DNA from: Schlesneria sp.
Lineage (GTDB): Bacteria; Planctomycetota; Planctomycetia; Planctomycetales; Planctomycetaceae
Reading direction: 5' to 3'
Assembly: GCA_025353525.1 (NCBI GenBank)
Contig: JANXOO010001159.1
Coordinates: forward strand, 1 to 9,097
Length of the DNA stretch: 9,097 bases
Part shown: in pieces, positions 1 to 6,924 of the stretch
Position numbering within the stretch: position 1 is the stretch's first letter
How the letters are laid out: every line of letters begins with the position of its first letter
Notes under the pieces: generated by a model
What the model was told of the DNA's origin: nothing
Seen by the model: only the letters and a program-made list of their open reading frames with translations
The model's database searches: none
Program-made: the position numbers and the translations under genes

Positions 1-1362
1 GCGATGCGGACGATGCGCGACGAAGTTCGCCAGTTGTCCGACCGTGAATCGCAACTTGCTGACCAGTTAACCCGATTGGGTGACGAATCGCGCCGGACGC
101 TTCGTCAGTCACAGGAACGAATCGAATTGCAGGCGGAATTCCGTGAACAACAGCGACAGGCGAACGAAATCGTCGATCGGGCGAAGGAAGTCGTCCAACA
201 GGCCGAAACATCCGAGCCACTTTTGTCGAAGCAGCTTTATGACATGCTCCGATCGACGCGCGAATCAAAACTCGACCAGGCATTGACGGCAACACAACAA
301 TTGTTGAAACAGGGTGTTCTTCCGGAAGCAGCGAAGGCCGAACAGCAGGCGAGGACCGGTATCGATCGATTGAAGCAGGGGATCGAGAAGGCGGCAGAAT
401 CGGTGTTGGGTAATGAAGTGGATTCGCTGAAACGGGCACGACGGGAATTAGCAGTACTTTCGCAACAACTCGAACAGGAAATCCAGGCCAGGGACGGCTC
501 GCGCGACAAGAACGCGGACAAGGATCGCGATTCGGGAAAACCGGGAACTGGCGAGGGAAAAGAAAAAGGAAAAGACGGTCAAACCGGTGACGGCACCGCG
601 AAGAACGGCAAAGGAAACGAAGGCAAAGAGCACGGATCAGGGAACGGACAAAACGACGGGAAGGGAGATCGGGAAGGGCAAGGCAAGGATCAGGGAGACG
701 GAACTGGCAAACCGGAAGATTCAAACTCGAAAGGGCAGCCGTCGCCAACACCCGGTCAGGGCCAAGGTCAGGGCCAAGGTCAGGGCCAAGGTCAGGGATC
801 GGGTAGCGAAGGCCAGTCGAACGGATCATCCGATGCCAGTTCGCGAACGAATCCCAATCCCGCTGGCAATGAACCGCCACCGAATCGGCGAACGCCCGGC
901 GGGTTGCGATCACCCAAAGGAAGTACTCCTTCCCGCCAGACGCCGTCACCGGGAAAGGAAACGCCGGGAGGTGAGGATTCCGAGAGTGGTGGCACTGCTG
1001 GAAACGGTCAGGGCGGGGGACCGATCACCGGGGGAAACTTCTCGGAATTCAACGAGCGATTGCGGGATGTCGAATCGATGATGAGTGACCCTCGGTTGCA
1101 GTCGGAAGTCCAGAAGGTACGTGATCGGGCTCGTAGTGCCCGGGCGGAATTCAAACGCCATACTCAAACGCCAAACTGGGATCTGGTCCGTACGGCAGTG
1201 CATCAACCGATGATCGAACTGCAGCAGAAACTTTCGGACGAAATTGCAAAGCATGAATCCCCCGATTCGCTGGTACCGGTCGACCGCGATCCCGTTCCCA
1301 CCCGTTACCGCGACCTGGTCCGCGGTTACTACGAACGCCTGGGTTCCGGTAAAGACGAGTAG
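1..1362 (+). CDS. DUF4175-like coiled-coil / Gly-Gln-Lys-rich protein, 3' part only
   Basis: The reading frame is open from the first base of the window, so the true start lies upstream and this is the C-terminal 450 or so residues of a longer protein. Counting the ATG at position 4 as residue 1, residues 1 to about 165 are charged, heptad-like and rich in Gln, Glu, Arg and Leu, as in a coiled coil. Residues about 165-345 are a disordered Gly/Lys/Asp/Gln/Pro tract containing a run of Gly-Gln dipeptides. Residues 346-452 (from FSEFNERLRD) are ordered again and end in VPVDRDPVPTRYRDLV and YYERLGSGK. Proteins of the DUF4175/TIGR02302 type have N-terminal membrane helices followed by a long Gln/Gly-rich exterior region, and this fragment fits their C-terminal half. 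No catalytic motif is visible. The stop is 6 nt before clpS, suggesting co-transcription. The family assignment is from memory of architecture, so it is moderate; that the frame is coding is near certain. Confidence 0.8.
   Translation, partial: AMRTMRDEVRQLSDRESQLADQLTRLGDESRRTLRQSQERIELQAEFREQQRQANEIVDRAKEVVQQAETSEPLLSKQLYDMLRSTRESKLDQALTATQQLLKQGVLPEAAKAEQQARTGIDRLKQGIEKAAESVLGNEVDSLKRARRELAVLSQQLEQEIQARDGSRDKNADKDRDSGKPGTGEGKEKGKDGQTGDGTAKNGKGNEGKEHGSGNGQNDGKGDREGQGKDQGDGTGKPEDSNSKGQPSPTPGQGQGQGQGQGQGQGSGSEGQSNGSSDASSRTNPNPAGNEPPPNRRTPGGLRSPKGSTPSRQTPSPGKETPGGEDSESGGTAGNGQGGGPITGGNFSEFNERLRDVESMMSDPRLQSEVQKVRDRARSARAEFKRHTQTPNWDLVRTAVHQPMIELQQKLSDEIAKHESPDSLVPVDRDPVPTRYRDLVRGYYERLGSGKDE
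754..797 (+). repeat. 12-bp in-frame tandem repeat encoding (GQ)n
   Basis: The unit GGTCAGGGCCAA occurs three times perfectly (754-765, 766-777, 778-789), followed by an eight-base partial copy. The unit length is a multiple of three, so copy-number changes keep the frame and only change the length of the Gly-Gln linker in the surrounding low-complexity region. Near-identical units suggest recent slippage expansion. Confidence 0.9.
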
Positions 1363-1368
1363 GCAATC

Positions 1369-1719
1369 ATGAATGATTTCGATGAAGTGACCGAACCCCA
1401 GGTGATCGTCACCACCACCAAACCGGCCCCGGCGACGAGGACGAAGCGTCAGCCACAATACACCGTTATCGTCCTCGACGACGATCTTCACACTTTTGAA
1501 TACGTCGTCGAAACGCTTTGCCGCATTTGCGGCCATTCGGTCGATGCGGCGTTTCAACTGGCCGTCGAAATCGATGCAAAAGGACTCGCTGCGGTCTGGA
1601 CAGGTGCGATGGAAGTCGCGGAACTGAAACGCGATCAGATTCTCGGCTTTGGTCCTGACCGGTATGCGCAACAGGCCGTGATGTTTCCGCTGGGCTGCTA
1701 TATCGAGCCCGTCGCTTGA
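1369..1719 (+). CDS. clpS: ClpS-family ATP-dependent protease adaptor, divergent
   Basis: This 116-residue protein is the usual length for ClpS, the adaptor that binds N-terminal degrons and hands them to the ClpA/ClpC unfoldase in the cytosol. A flexible Thr/Pro/Arg-rich extension (1-28) precedes the core, which begins YTVIVLDDDLHTFEYVVETL. It aligns without gaps to E. coli ClpS from the NDD motif to the EVAETK motif. The ClpA-contacting Glu and Lys are kept (E82 and K87 of MEVAELK). The alpha-amino pocket is not: E. coli Asn34 is Asp37 here, with Asp38 and Asp39 conserved, and His66 is Asp69 in AVEIDAKG. The gatekeeper Met40 is Phe43. Substrate range may therefore differ from classic Leu/Phe/Trp/Tyr degrons. 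The ATG is 6 nt after the upstream stop, with only a weak ribosome-binding site. The next gene starts 11 nt after its stop. Family membership is confident; adaptor specificity is inferred. Confidence 0.88.
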   Translation: MNDFDEVTEPQVIVTTTKPAPATRTKRQPQYTVIVLDDDLHTFEYVVETLCRICGHSVDAAFQLAVEIDAKGLAAVWTGAMEVAELKRDQILGFGPDRYAQQAVMFPLGCYIEPVA

Positions 1720-1730
1720 GCACTTATTCC

Positions 1731-4340
1731 ATGCCGACGAAGCCCCCGGTCGCAATGAATGTCCCTACCCCGGTACGGCAGATGGAACTGCGCGGGGTGC
1801 GCGTACACAATCTGAAAAACCTCGACCTCGATATTCCGCTCGGTTGTCTCGTCGCATTGTCAGGAGTCAGTGGATCGGGAAAGAGCAGCCTTGCCTTTGA
1901 TACGCTGTACTCCGAAGGCCAGCGTCGCTACATCGAAAGTTTTTCGATTGCCGCACGGCAACATCTGGAACGAATCGATCGACCGGATGCTGACCGGATA
2001 TCGCACATTCCCCCTGCCATTGCGATTCGCAGTGATGGAGGGCGTCGTCGTCGTTCTGATGAACGAATGACTGTCGGGACCGTCGCGGACGTTCTCGACG
2101 GATTCCGAATGCTGTTTGCACGAGCGGGACGAATTGTTTGCCCCGATTGCGCACTCGAAGTCCAGGCTCATTCAGCAGCAGATGTTGTTGTTGCTGTATC
2201 CGGTTTGCCAGCGGGAACCCGATGTCAGCCTGGTTTTGATGTCGATGATCGCACGGAATCCGATCCCGGTTCAACCTGGCTGGCGAGGGGATTTTCCCGA
2301 GCGATCTGGAACGGTGCGACACATGACCTGAGTACAAAACCAGCGTGGCCAAAATCCGGAATCGTGAGACTCGTCGTTGATCGTTTGATCGCAGGAAAGT
2401 CATCTCCGGAACGCCAAAGGGAAAGTGCCGAAACGGCACTGCGCGAAGGGGGAGGGAAGTGTTGGCTTCTTGTTGAAGTGCCAGACGGGAAAACAGAGCG
2501 CGGTCCGACGGCAGGGACTGACGCAACTGTCCCCGTTCATCGTGACGACATTCAAACCATCGACGGACGGACGTGGGCCACGTTGAAATTCAATCGCCGC
2601 CTGGTTTGTGCTCGTTGTGATCGCGAATTCCTGCCACTGGAACCCAGATTGTTCAGTCACCTGGCGTCTGGAGCGTGTTTGAAATGTCGCGGAACGGGTC
2701 GACATACCGACGAACGGGAGTCGAGTCCAACGACGGCCCGAGACACCTCAAAAACCGGTCCGGGAAACTCGGCAGAGTCCCGTCAATCCAAGTGTATTGA
2801 CTGCAACGGGACCCGATTTCGTGAGGAATCGCGCGCCGTACAAATCGCGAATCGTTCCATCGCTGACCTCTGCGGGATATCACCTTCGGCAGCCCGATCG
2901 TTCGTTCACGACATTGAGGGTTCGTTGACGGAATCGGAAAAACGACAGACAGAGCTGATTCGGGCGGACATTCTTCAACGGCTGACCGCTGTCTGCGATC
3001 TTGGACTTGATTACCTGACGCTCGATCGGGCGGCGGCAACGTTATCCGGCGGTGAAACGCGACGCTTGATGCTCGCCGCACTGATCGGGTCGCGAATTAC
3101 CGGAACGCTTGTCGTTGTCGACGAGCCGTCAGCCGGGCTTTCGGAAAAAGAATTACCTCTGGTTATCAGTGCCCTTCGCCGTGTGCAGTCGTTGCGAAAC
3201 AGTGTCATTGCGGTCGAACATTCGCCGATCGTCGTTGCGGCGGCAGACCACATCATTGAACTCGGCCCTGGCGCCGGGCCGTCCGGAGGGAACATTGTCT
3301 ATCAAGGAACACCTCTCGACTGGCCGGGCCGTCGATCGTCAGATACCGGTGGATCACTGGTTTCACCAACCCGGTGCACACGCCGACAAGATGCATCGGG
3401 GGAAGAACAATCGCCTCTCGTTGAACGTGAATCGCCATCGGATGCCCCGCGTCTGAGACTGACACAGATCCGCCACCGCAATTTCGATCATTTTGAAGTC
3501 GACTTCCCGATTGGCCAGCTCTGTGTGGTGACCGGTCCCGGCGGAAGCGGAAAGACGACACTGGTCACAGGCGTTCTGTATCCTGCCCTCTGTCGTCAAC
3601 TGGGACTGCCGTGCGAAATTTCGTATGCGGGGTCATGTAAATTGTCCGGGGCCGAGAAATTCGTCGATGCATTGCTGATCGATCAGTCGCCATTAACGAG
3701 GTCCGCGCGAAGCAACCCCGCGACTTGGCTTGAAGTTTTTGACGAGATTCGGCAAACATTTGCAACGACGATGGATGCGAAACAACGCGGGTTGACGGCG
3801 CGGCATTTCAGTTTCAATTCATCGGCGGGCGGACGCTGTCGAAGTTGTCTCGGTACAGGATTCCTGAAACACGACATGCAATTTTTGCCCGACGTGTCGC
3901 TGGTCTGCCCCGAGTGCAATGGAACCCGATTTCGACGTGAAATTCTCGAGGTCAAGTATCGCGGTCGCTCGATTGCCGACGTGTTGTCGATGAGTGCCTC
4001 GGATGCGGCGGTCTTCTTTCGCAGTCAGCCACGCATTCAGCATCGGTTTCAGCTTCTGAAACAGATTGGTCTCGACTACCTTGTGCTGGGTCAATCGTCA
4101 GATTCACTTTCGGGTGGCGAAGCCCGACGATTGAAGCTGGCCGCCCGGCTGGCCGCACCTGCTCGCGGCCCCTGCCTGATCGTCTGTGACGAACCGACTG
4201 CCGGACTGCATTCGGCAGATGTGGCTCGGCTGACAGACTGTTTTCGGGAACTGATCGCCAACGGCAATTCTCTGGTTCTGGCGGACAACAGCCCCGACCT
4301 TCTCGCCGCTGCAGACGTTGTGATTGAACTCGGCGATTGA
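1731..4340 (+). CDS. UvrA-like excinuclease ABC subunit A, divergent and shortened
   Basis: This protein of about 869 residues has the two-ABC-module layout of UvrA, the DNA damage sensor of nucleotide excision repair (E. coli UvrA is 940 residues). Module 1 has Walker A GVSGSGKSS (45-53), MTVGT (113-117), the VRLVVDRL segment (212-219) of the UvrB-binding region, zinc cysteines C293, C296, C316 and C319, a CxxC before GTRF (355, 358), LSGGE (438-442), DEPSAGL (464-470) and H-loop VEHS with H497. Module 2 has Walker A GPGGSGKTT (602-610), zinc cysteines C703, C706, C726 and C729, LSGGE (793-797) and DEPTAGLH (820-827). Oddities: only 35 residues separate C319 from C355, where E. coli UvrA has over 100; the second H-loop histidine is Asn853 (ADNS instead of IEHN); and the chain stops at VIELGD, without the usual glycine-rich loop and tail. 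The start is uncertain: TTG at 1716 overlaps the clpS stop, and ATG 1731 or 1755 is also possible; none has a strong Shine-Dalgarno. It is probably a paralogue rather than the housekeeping UvrA, so no symbol is given. Confidence 0.88.
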   Translation: MPTKPPVAMNVPTPVRQMELRGVRVHNLKNLDLDIPLGCLVALSGVSGSGKSSLAFDTLYSEGQRRYIESFSIAARQHLERIDRPDADRISHIPPAIAIRSDGGRRRRSDERMTVGTVADVLDGFRMLFARAGRIVCPDCALEVQAHSAADVVVAVSGLPAGTRCQPGFDVDDRTESDPGSTWLARGFSRAIWNGATHDLSTKPAWPKSGIVRLVVDRLIAGKSSPERQRESAETALREGGGKCWLLVEVPDGKTERGPTAGTDATVPVHRDDIQTIDGRTWATLKFNRRLVCARCDREFLPLEPRLFSHLASGACLKCRGTGRHTDERESSPTTARDTSKTGPGNSAESRQSKCIDCNGTRFREESRAVQIANRSIADLCGISPSAARSFVHDIEGSLTESEKRQTELIRADILQRLTAVCDLGLDYLTLDRAAATLSGGETRRLMLAALIGSRITGTLVVVDEPSAGLSEKELPLVISALRRVQSLRNSVIAVEHSPIVVAAADHIIELGPGAGPSGGNIVYQGTPLDWPGRRSSDTGGSLVSPTRCTRRQDASGEEQSPLVERESPSDAPRLRLTQIRHRNFDHFEVDFPIGQLCVVTGPGGSGKTTLVTGVLYPALCRQLGLPCEISYAGSCKLSGAEKFVDALLIDQSPLTRSARSNPATWLEVFDEIRQTFATTMDAKQRGLTARHFSFNSSAGGRCRSCLGTGFLKHDMQFLPDVSLVCPECNGTRFRREILEVKYRGRSIADVLSMSASDAAVFFRSQPRIQHRFQLLKQIGLDYLVLGQSSDSLSGGEARRLKLAARLAAPARGPCLIVCDEPTAGLHSADVARLTDCFRELIANGNSLVLADNSPDLLAAADVVIELGD

Positions 4341-4355
4341 ATCGAGCGATCAATC
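4335..4355. other. Short inverted repeat spanning both stop codons of convergent genes
   Basis: GATTGA (4335-4340) and TCAATC (4350-4355) are exact reverse complements separated by 9 nt. Each arm contains a stop codon: TGA of the uvrA-like gene on the plus strand and TGA of the hydrolase gene on the minus strand. The 6-bp stem is AT-rich and lacks a T-run, so it is at best a weak bidirectional terminator. No better terminator is visible between these genes. The match could partly be chance. Confidence 0.3.
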
Positions 4356-4976
4356 TCTGTTGGCGAGATACGCGTCAATATCCGCCCAACCGGCAATTTG
4401 AACCATGCCGCCCCCTTCACCCTTCAGCCGTCCGTTGCTGTACGGACGCTTGACGAATGACGAGTATTGCGACCAGACCGCCGATGTTCCAGGAATCGTG
4501 ACGTTGATCGCTGCATTGTGAATGGGGTGATCCTGGTTAAATTTTTCCGCCGTTGCTTTGACCATCCCCTGACCAAAATCAGCAGTCCACCAGGTGGTAT
4601 CGCCCACATCGATCACGATGCCGACGTGGAGAATCAATTTGCCTGCACCCAGATGATAGACATCGCCAGGTTTCGGGGTGCTCCCGCTATCAGGCGTGAC
4701 CCAGGCCTTTTTGGTGATGGACTTGTTCATCACATTGGACATACCGGCCCATCCTCCCTGGCCGATCAGTTGCCCGATATAGCCCAGGAAACTCTCACAG
4801 GTACTGTACGTCGGTCTGGTCAACCACATCTTTTCAAGATCAATTTTTGTGCCACCCGTGGCTTTGTTGAATCGATTTTCCGGCCACTTGCTGGGGACGA
4901 CATCCAGAACGCCATTCAATATTTTCTTCCGCGCATCGCTCAGGCCACTCATATCGACTGTCACCGGAAAACCCAC
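4350..4976 (-). CDS. NlpC/P60- or CHAP-like cysteine hydrolase, putative
   Basis: From the GTG at 4976 this is a 208-residue protein without a signal peptide or membrane segment. Two motifs point to a papain-like NlpC/P60 or CHAP fold, whose members cleave peptidoglycan peptides or related amide bonds. A candidate nucleophile, C60, sits in STCESFLGY at the start of a helix. A KPGDVYHLG segment (102-110) is followed by a candidate catalytic histidine, H117, in LHVGIVIDVGD. Asp133 in WWTADFGQG could be the third, polar residue. The frame is also open upstream to a TTG at 5081, but AGGAGG at 4982-4987 lies 5 nt before the GTG and fixes the start. The C-terminal 25 residues (GGGMVQIAGWADIDAYLANRD) are unassigned. 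The gene stands alone on the minus strand between plus-strand genes. With no export signal it could act in the cytoplasm, be exported by a dedicated system, or be phage-derived; the sequence does not decide. It is not recognised as a named gene. Confidence 0.72.
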   Translation of the reverse strand: MGFPVTVDMSGLSDARKKILNGVLDVVPSKWPENRFNKATGGTKIDLEKMWLTRPTYSTCESFLGYIGQLIGQGGWAGMSNVMNKSITKKAWVTPDSGSTPKPGDVYHLGAGKLILHVGIVIDVGDTTWWTADFGQGMVKATAEKFNQDHPIHNAAINVTIPGTSAVWSQYSSFVKRPYSNGRLKGEGGGMVQIAGWADIDAYLANRD

Positions 4977-4981
4977 AAGAA

Positions 4982-4987
4982 CCTCCT
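4982..4987 (-). promoter_or_regulatory. Perfect Shine-Dalgarno AGGAGG setting a GTG start
   Basis: The plus strand reads CCTCCT, which is AGGAGG on the minus strand. It lies 5 nt before the in-frame GTG at 4976-4974. It is the strongest ribosome-binding site noticed in the window, and it excludes the longer TTG (5081) and ATG (5051) starts as the main choice. Confidence 0.8.
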
Positions 4988-5201
4988 GATGCTTTGCACT
5001 GCACGAGTTACCACAAAAGTCCTGAAAATGAATTCCAGGGGATCGCTGCATATCGAAATTGATTGGGCGGTCGCCCTGCAACCTGCGAATTATTAGATGG
5101 TATTCACGCTACACAAATCAACTCTTTGACTGAAAACCATTGCGATCAACGGTCGGAGCGAGTATGACATACAAGCAGATATTGATGTGTTTTCTGGTCG
5201 C
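4988..5201. other. Divergent intergenic region with operator-like palindrome
   Basis: These roughly 210 nt separate the minus-strand hydrolase from the plus-strand DUF1501 gene and should hold both promoters. An interrupted palindrome GGGCG-GT-CGCCC lies at 5065-5076 and is a candidate operator or short hairpin in the hydrolase leader. TTGACT at 5127-5132 resembles a -35 element facing DUF1501, but no -10 box sits at the right distance. On the minus strand an AT-rich TAATAAT stretch near 5090-5097 could be a -10, without a properly spaced -35. Open frames here lack family resemblance and are judged non-coding. Confidence 0.4.
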
Positions 5202-5208
5202 GGAAGGA
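5202..5208 (+). promoter_or_regulatory. Ribosome-binding site GGAAGGA for the DUF1501 gene
   Basis: GGAAGGA ends 5 nt before the ATG at 5214 and favours that start over the in-frame GTG at 5187, which would add nine residues ahead of the Tat signal. Confidence 0.65.
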
Positions 5209-5213
5209 TCTGG

Positions 5214-6671
5214 ATGTCGGCAGGTCACTCGAAATTTTCGCATCCCCCGATCAATCGTCGCACTGCGATTCAGGCGGGCGGGATCGGGCTGTTGGGGCTG
5301 GGGATGGAGCACGTCACAGCGCTGCAGGGTGCTGACATTGTCACCTGCAAAGGTCAACCGACGGCCAAATCGGTCATTTATATTTTTCTGTCGGGTGGAC
5401 TGAGTCAGCTCGACAGCTTCGATATGAAACCGCATGCGCCCGACAATATTCGCGGCGAATTTCAGCCGATCCCGACCAGCACGCCTGGCCTGGAAATCTG
5501 TGAGCACTTGCCGATGCTGGCTCGACGGAGTCACCTGTGGTCGGTCTGCCGATCGCTGACTCATCCTTCCAACGATCATACGGCAAGTCATATGATCATG
5601 CTTTCGGGCAAGTCTGTACTTCCACCTGGGTTCGACCCCAACGGGCCGAAGCGAACCGATTGGCCTTCGATTGCTTCTGTCGCGGGGGCGGTGACGGCGC
5701 GTCGCAACAACTTGCCACCAGCGGCGGTACTTCCCGAACGGATGATTCATTCCACGGGGCGCACGCTGTCGGGTCAATTTGGCGGACTGATGGGCTCGCA
5801 TCGGGACCCGTGGTTTATCGAAGCGGCTCCGTACGATGCCGCCTGCTACGGTGCCTATCCCGAATATGCGTTCGACCACCAGGAGCGTGCAGGCGTCTTC
5901 AACGCCAATCGTCAATTTCAATCACCCGAATTGACATTCCCTGCCGAACTTTCGTCTCTTCGTTTCGACCGGCGGATGGACCTCTTGCAATCGTTCGAGC
6001 AGCAGCGACAGGATCTGACCCGCACCGCGATCAACGGAACGTTTGATCGTTCGCGTCAGGGGGCCATTTCGTTATTGACCGACCCGAAGATGAGGAACGT
6101 GCTCGATATCACGCGCGAGAAGCCCGAGACCCTCGACCGTTACGGAAGAAACTCGTTCGGATGGTCGCTTTTAATGGCCCGAAACCTGGTGGAAGCGGGC
6201 GTGAACCTCGTTCAAGTGAACCTGGGAAACAACGAGACATGGGACACACATGGCGAAGCGTTCCCTCATCTGAAGGATAAACTGTTGCCGCCGACAGACA
6301 GGTCACTTTCGGCGTTGCTCGACGACCTCCACGATCGAGGGTTACTTGACGAGACACTGATCGTGATGGCGGGCGAGTTCGGCCGGACACCAAAAATCTC
6401 GCACCTGTCCCAATTCTATAAACTCCCCGGTCGCGATCATTGGGGAGCCCTGCAATCCGTTTTCTTTGCGGGAGGAGGAACAAAGGGTGGTCGGGTCGTC
6501 GGTGCGTCCGACCGAATCGGAGCCTACCCGGCCAACGATCCCCAGACACCCGAGAACCTGGCCGCCACGATTTACACGGCCTTGGGCGTGCCAGACACCG
6601 CCGCCTGGTACGACGACCTCAATCGCCCGACACACATCTTCGAAGCAGGTCCGATCGCCGGTTTGTTCTGA
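5214..6671 (+). CDS. DUF1501 domain protein with twin-arginine signal
   Basis: This 485-residue protein is full length for the DUF1501 family, a sulfatase/alkaline-phosphatase-fold family abundant in planctomycetes and of unproven biochemical role. The N-terminus has a twin-arginine export motif, NRRTAIQ with R15 and R16, followed by the hydrophobic run AGGIGLLGLGM, so it is probably exported folded by Tat. Family hallmarks are VIYIFLSGGLSQLDSFDMKP near the start of the mature part, the HPSNDHTASHMIMLSG segment, QVNLGNNETWDTH in the middle, MAGEFGRTP (E388), and GRDHW (D408, H409) about 20 residues later. The conserved Asp, His and Glu residues resemble a metal-binding set. Many planctomycete DUF1501 genes adjoin a DUF1549/DUF1553 c-type cytochrome partner; none is in this window, and the gene looks monocistronic. 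The ATG at 5214 is chosen for its ribosome-binding site. Family is confident; substrate is unknown. Confidence 0.92.
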   Translation: MSAGHSKFSHPPINRRTAIQAGGIGLLGLGMEHVTALQGADIVTCKGQPTAKSVIYIFLSGGLSQLDSFDMKPHAPDNIRGEFQPIPTSTPGLEICEHLPMLARRSHLWSVCRSLTHPSNDHTASHMIMLSGKSVLPPGFDPNGPKRTDWPSIASVAGAVTARRNNLPPAAVLPERMIHSTGRTLSGQFGGLMGSHRDPWFIEAAPYDAACYGAYPEYAFDHQERAGVFNANRQFQSPELTFPAELSSLRFDRRMDLLQSFEQQRQDLTRTAINGTFDRSRQGAISLLTDPKMRNVLDITREKPETLDRYGRNSFGWSLLMARNLVEAGVNLVQVNLGNNETWDTHGEAFPHLKDKLLPPTDRSLSALLDDLHDRGLLDETLIVMAGEFGRTPKISHLSQFYKLPGRDHWGALQSVFFAGGGTKGGRVVGASDRIGAYPANDPQTPENLAATIYTALGVPDTAAWYDDLNRPTHIFEAGPIAGLF

Positions 6672-6924
6672 CTTGGTGACACTGTTCGCCCCGGACATGA
6701 CCCGCAGTATCGTGTCACTGTTCAGGATTGTGTTGCAACCAGCGTTCGATCGCGATTGGCCTGGCGGTGCCCTGGTGTCATCCCGCATGTGAATGCGGTA
6801 TTCTACCGGAACTTGCGGCGGTCGGGACACAACTCCGTTGTTTGCCTCGTTCTCTGCCGCGAGCCGATAGAATCCGCGTTCCATTCCGATTCCGTGACCT
6901 TCTGATTGACGAGTTTATCTGTTT
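6672..6924. other. Intergenic spacer between DUF1501 and rph genes
   Basis: No convincing gene is visible in these 253 nt. Right after the DUF1501 stop, GTGACAC (6676-6682) and GTGTCAC (6712-6718) form a 7-bp inverted repeat around a 29-nt loop, and each arm is followed by TGTTC. It has no T-run and the loop is long, so terminator function is doubtful. The promoter for rph should lie downstream of it, but no clear -35/-10 pair was found. Confidence 0.4.

Noticed and set aside
587..1081. Plus-strand 164-codon frame inside the first gene
   Set aside because: It is a frame-shifted reading of the low-complexity tract; the other frame has the recognisable coiled coil and conserved C-terminus.
946..1755. 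Long minus-strand open frame of 269 codons
   Set aside because: It lies antisense to the DUF4175-like, clpS and uvrA-like starts, has no family resemblance, and arises from codon bias in the plus-strand genes.
4977..5081. N-terminal extension of the cysteine hydrolase to a TTG at 5081
   Set aside because: The strong AGGAGG lies inside this stretch and points to the GTG at 4976; the extension has no signal peptide.
5118..5921. Minus-strand open frame of 267 codons
   Set aside because: It overlaps the well-supported DUF1501 gene and has Arg-rich shadow composition without motifs.
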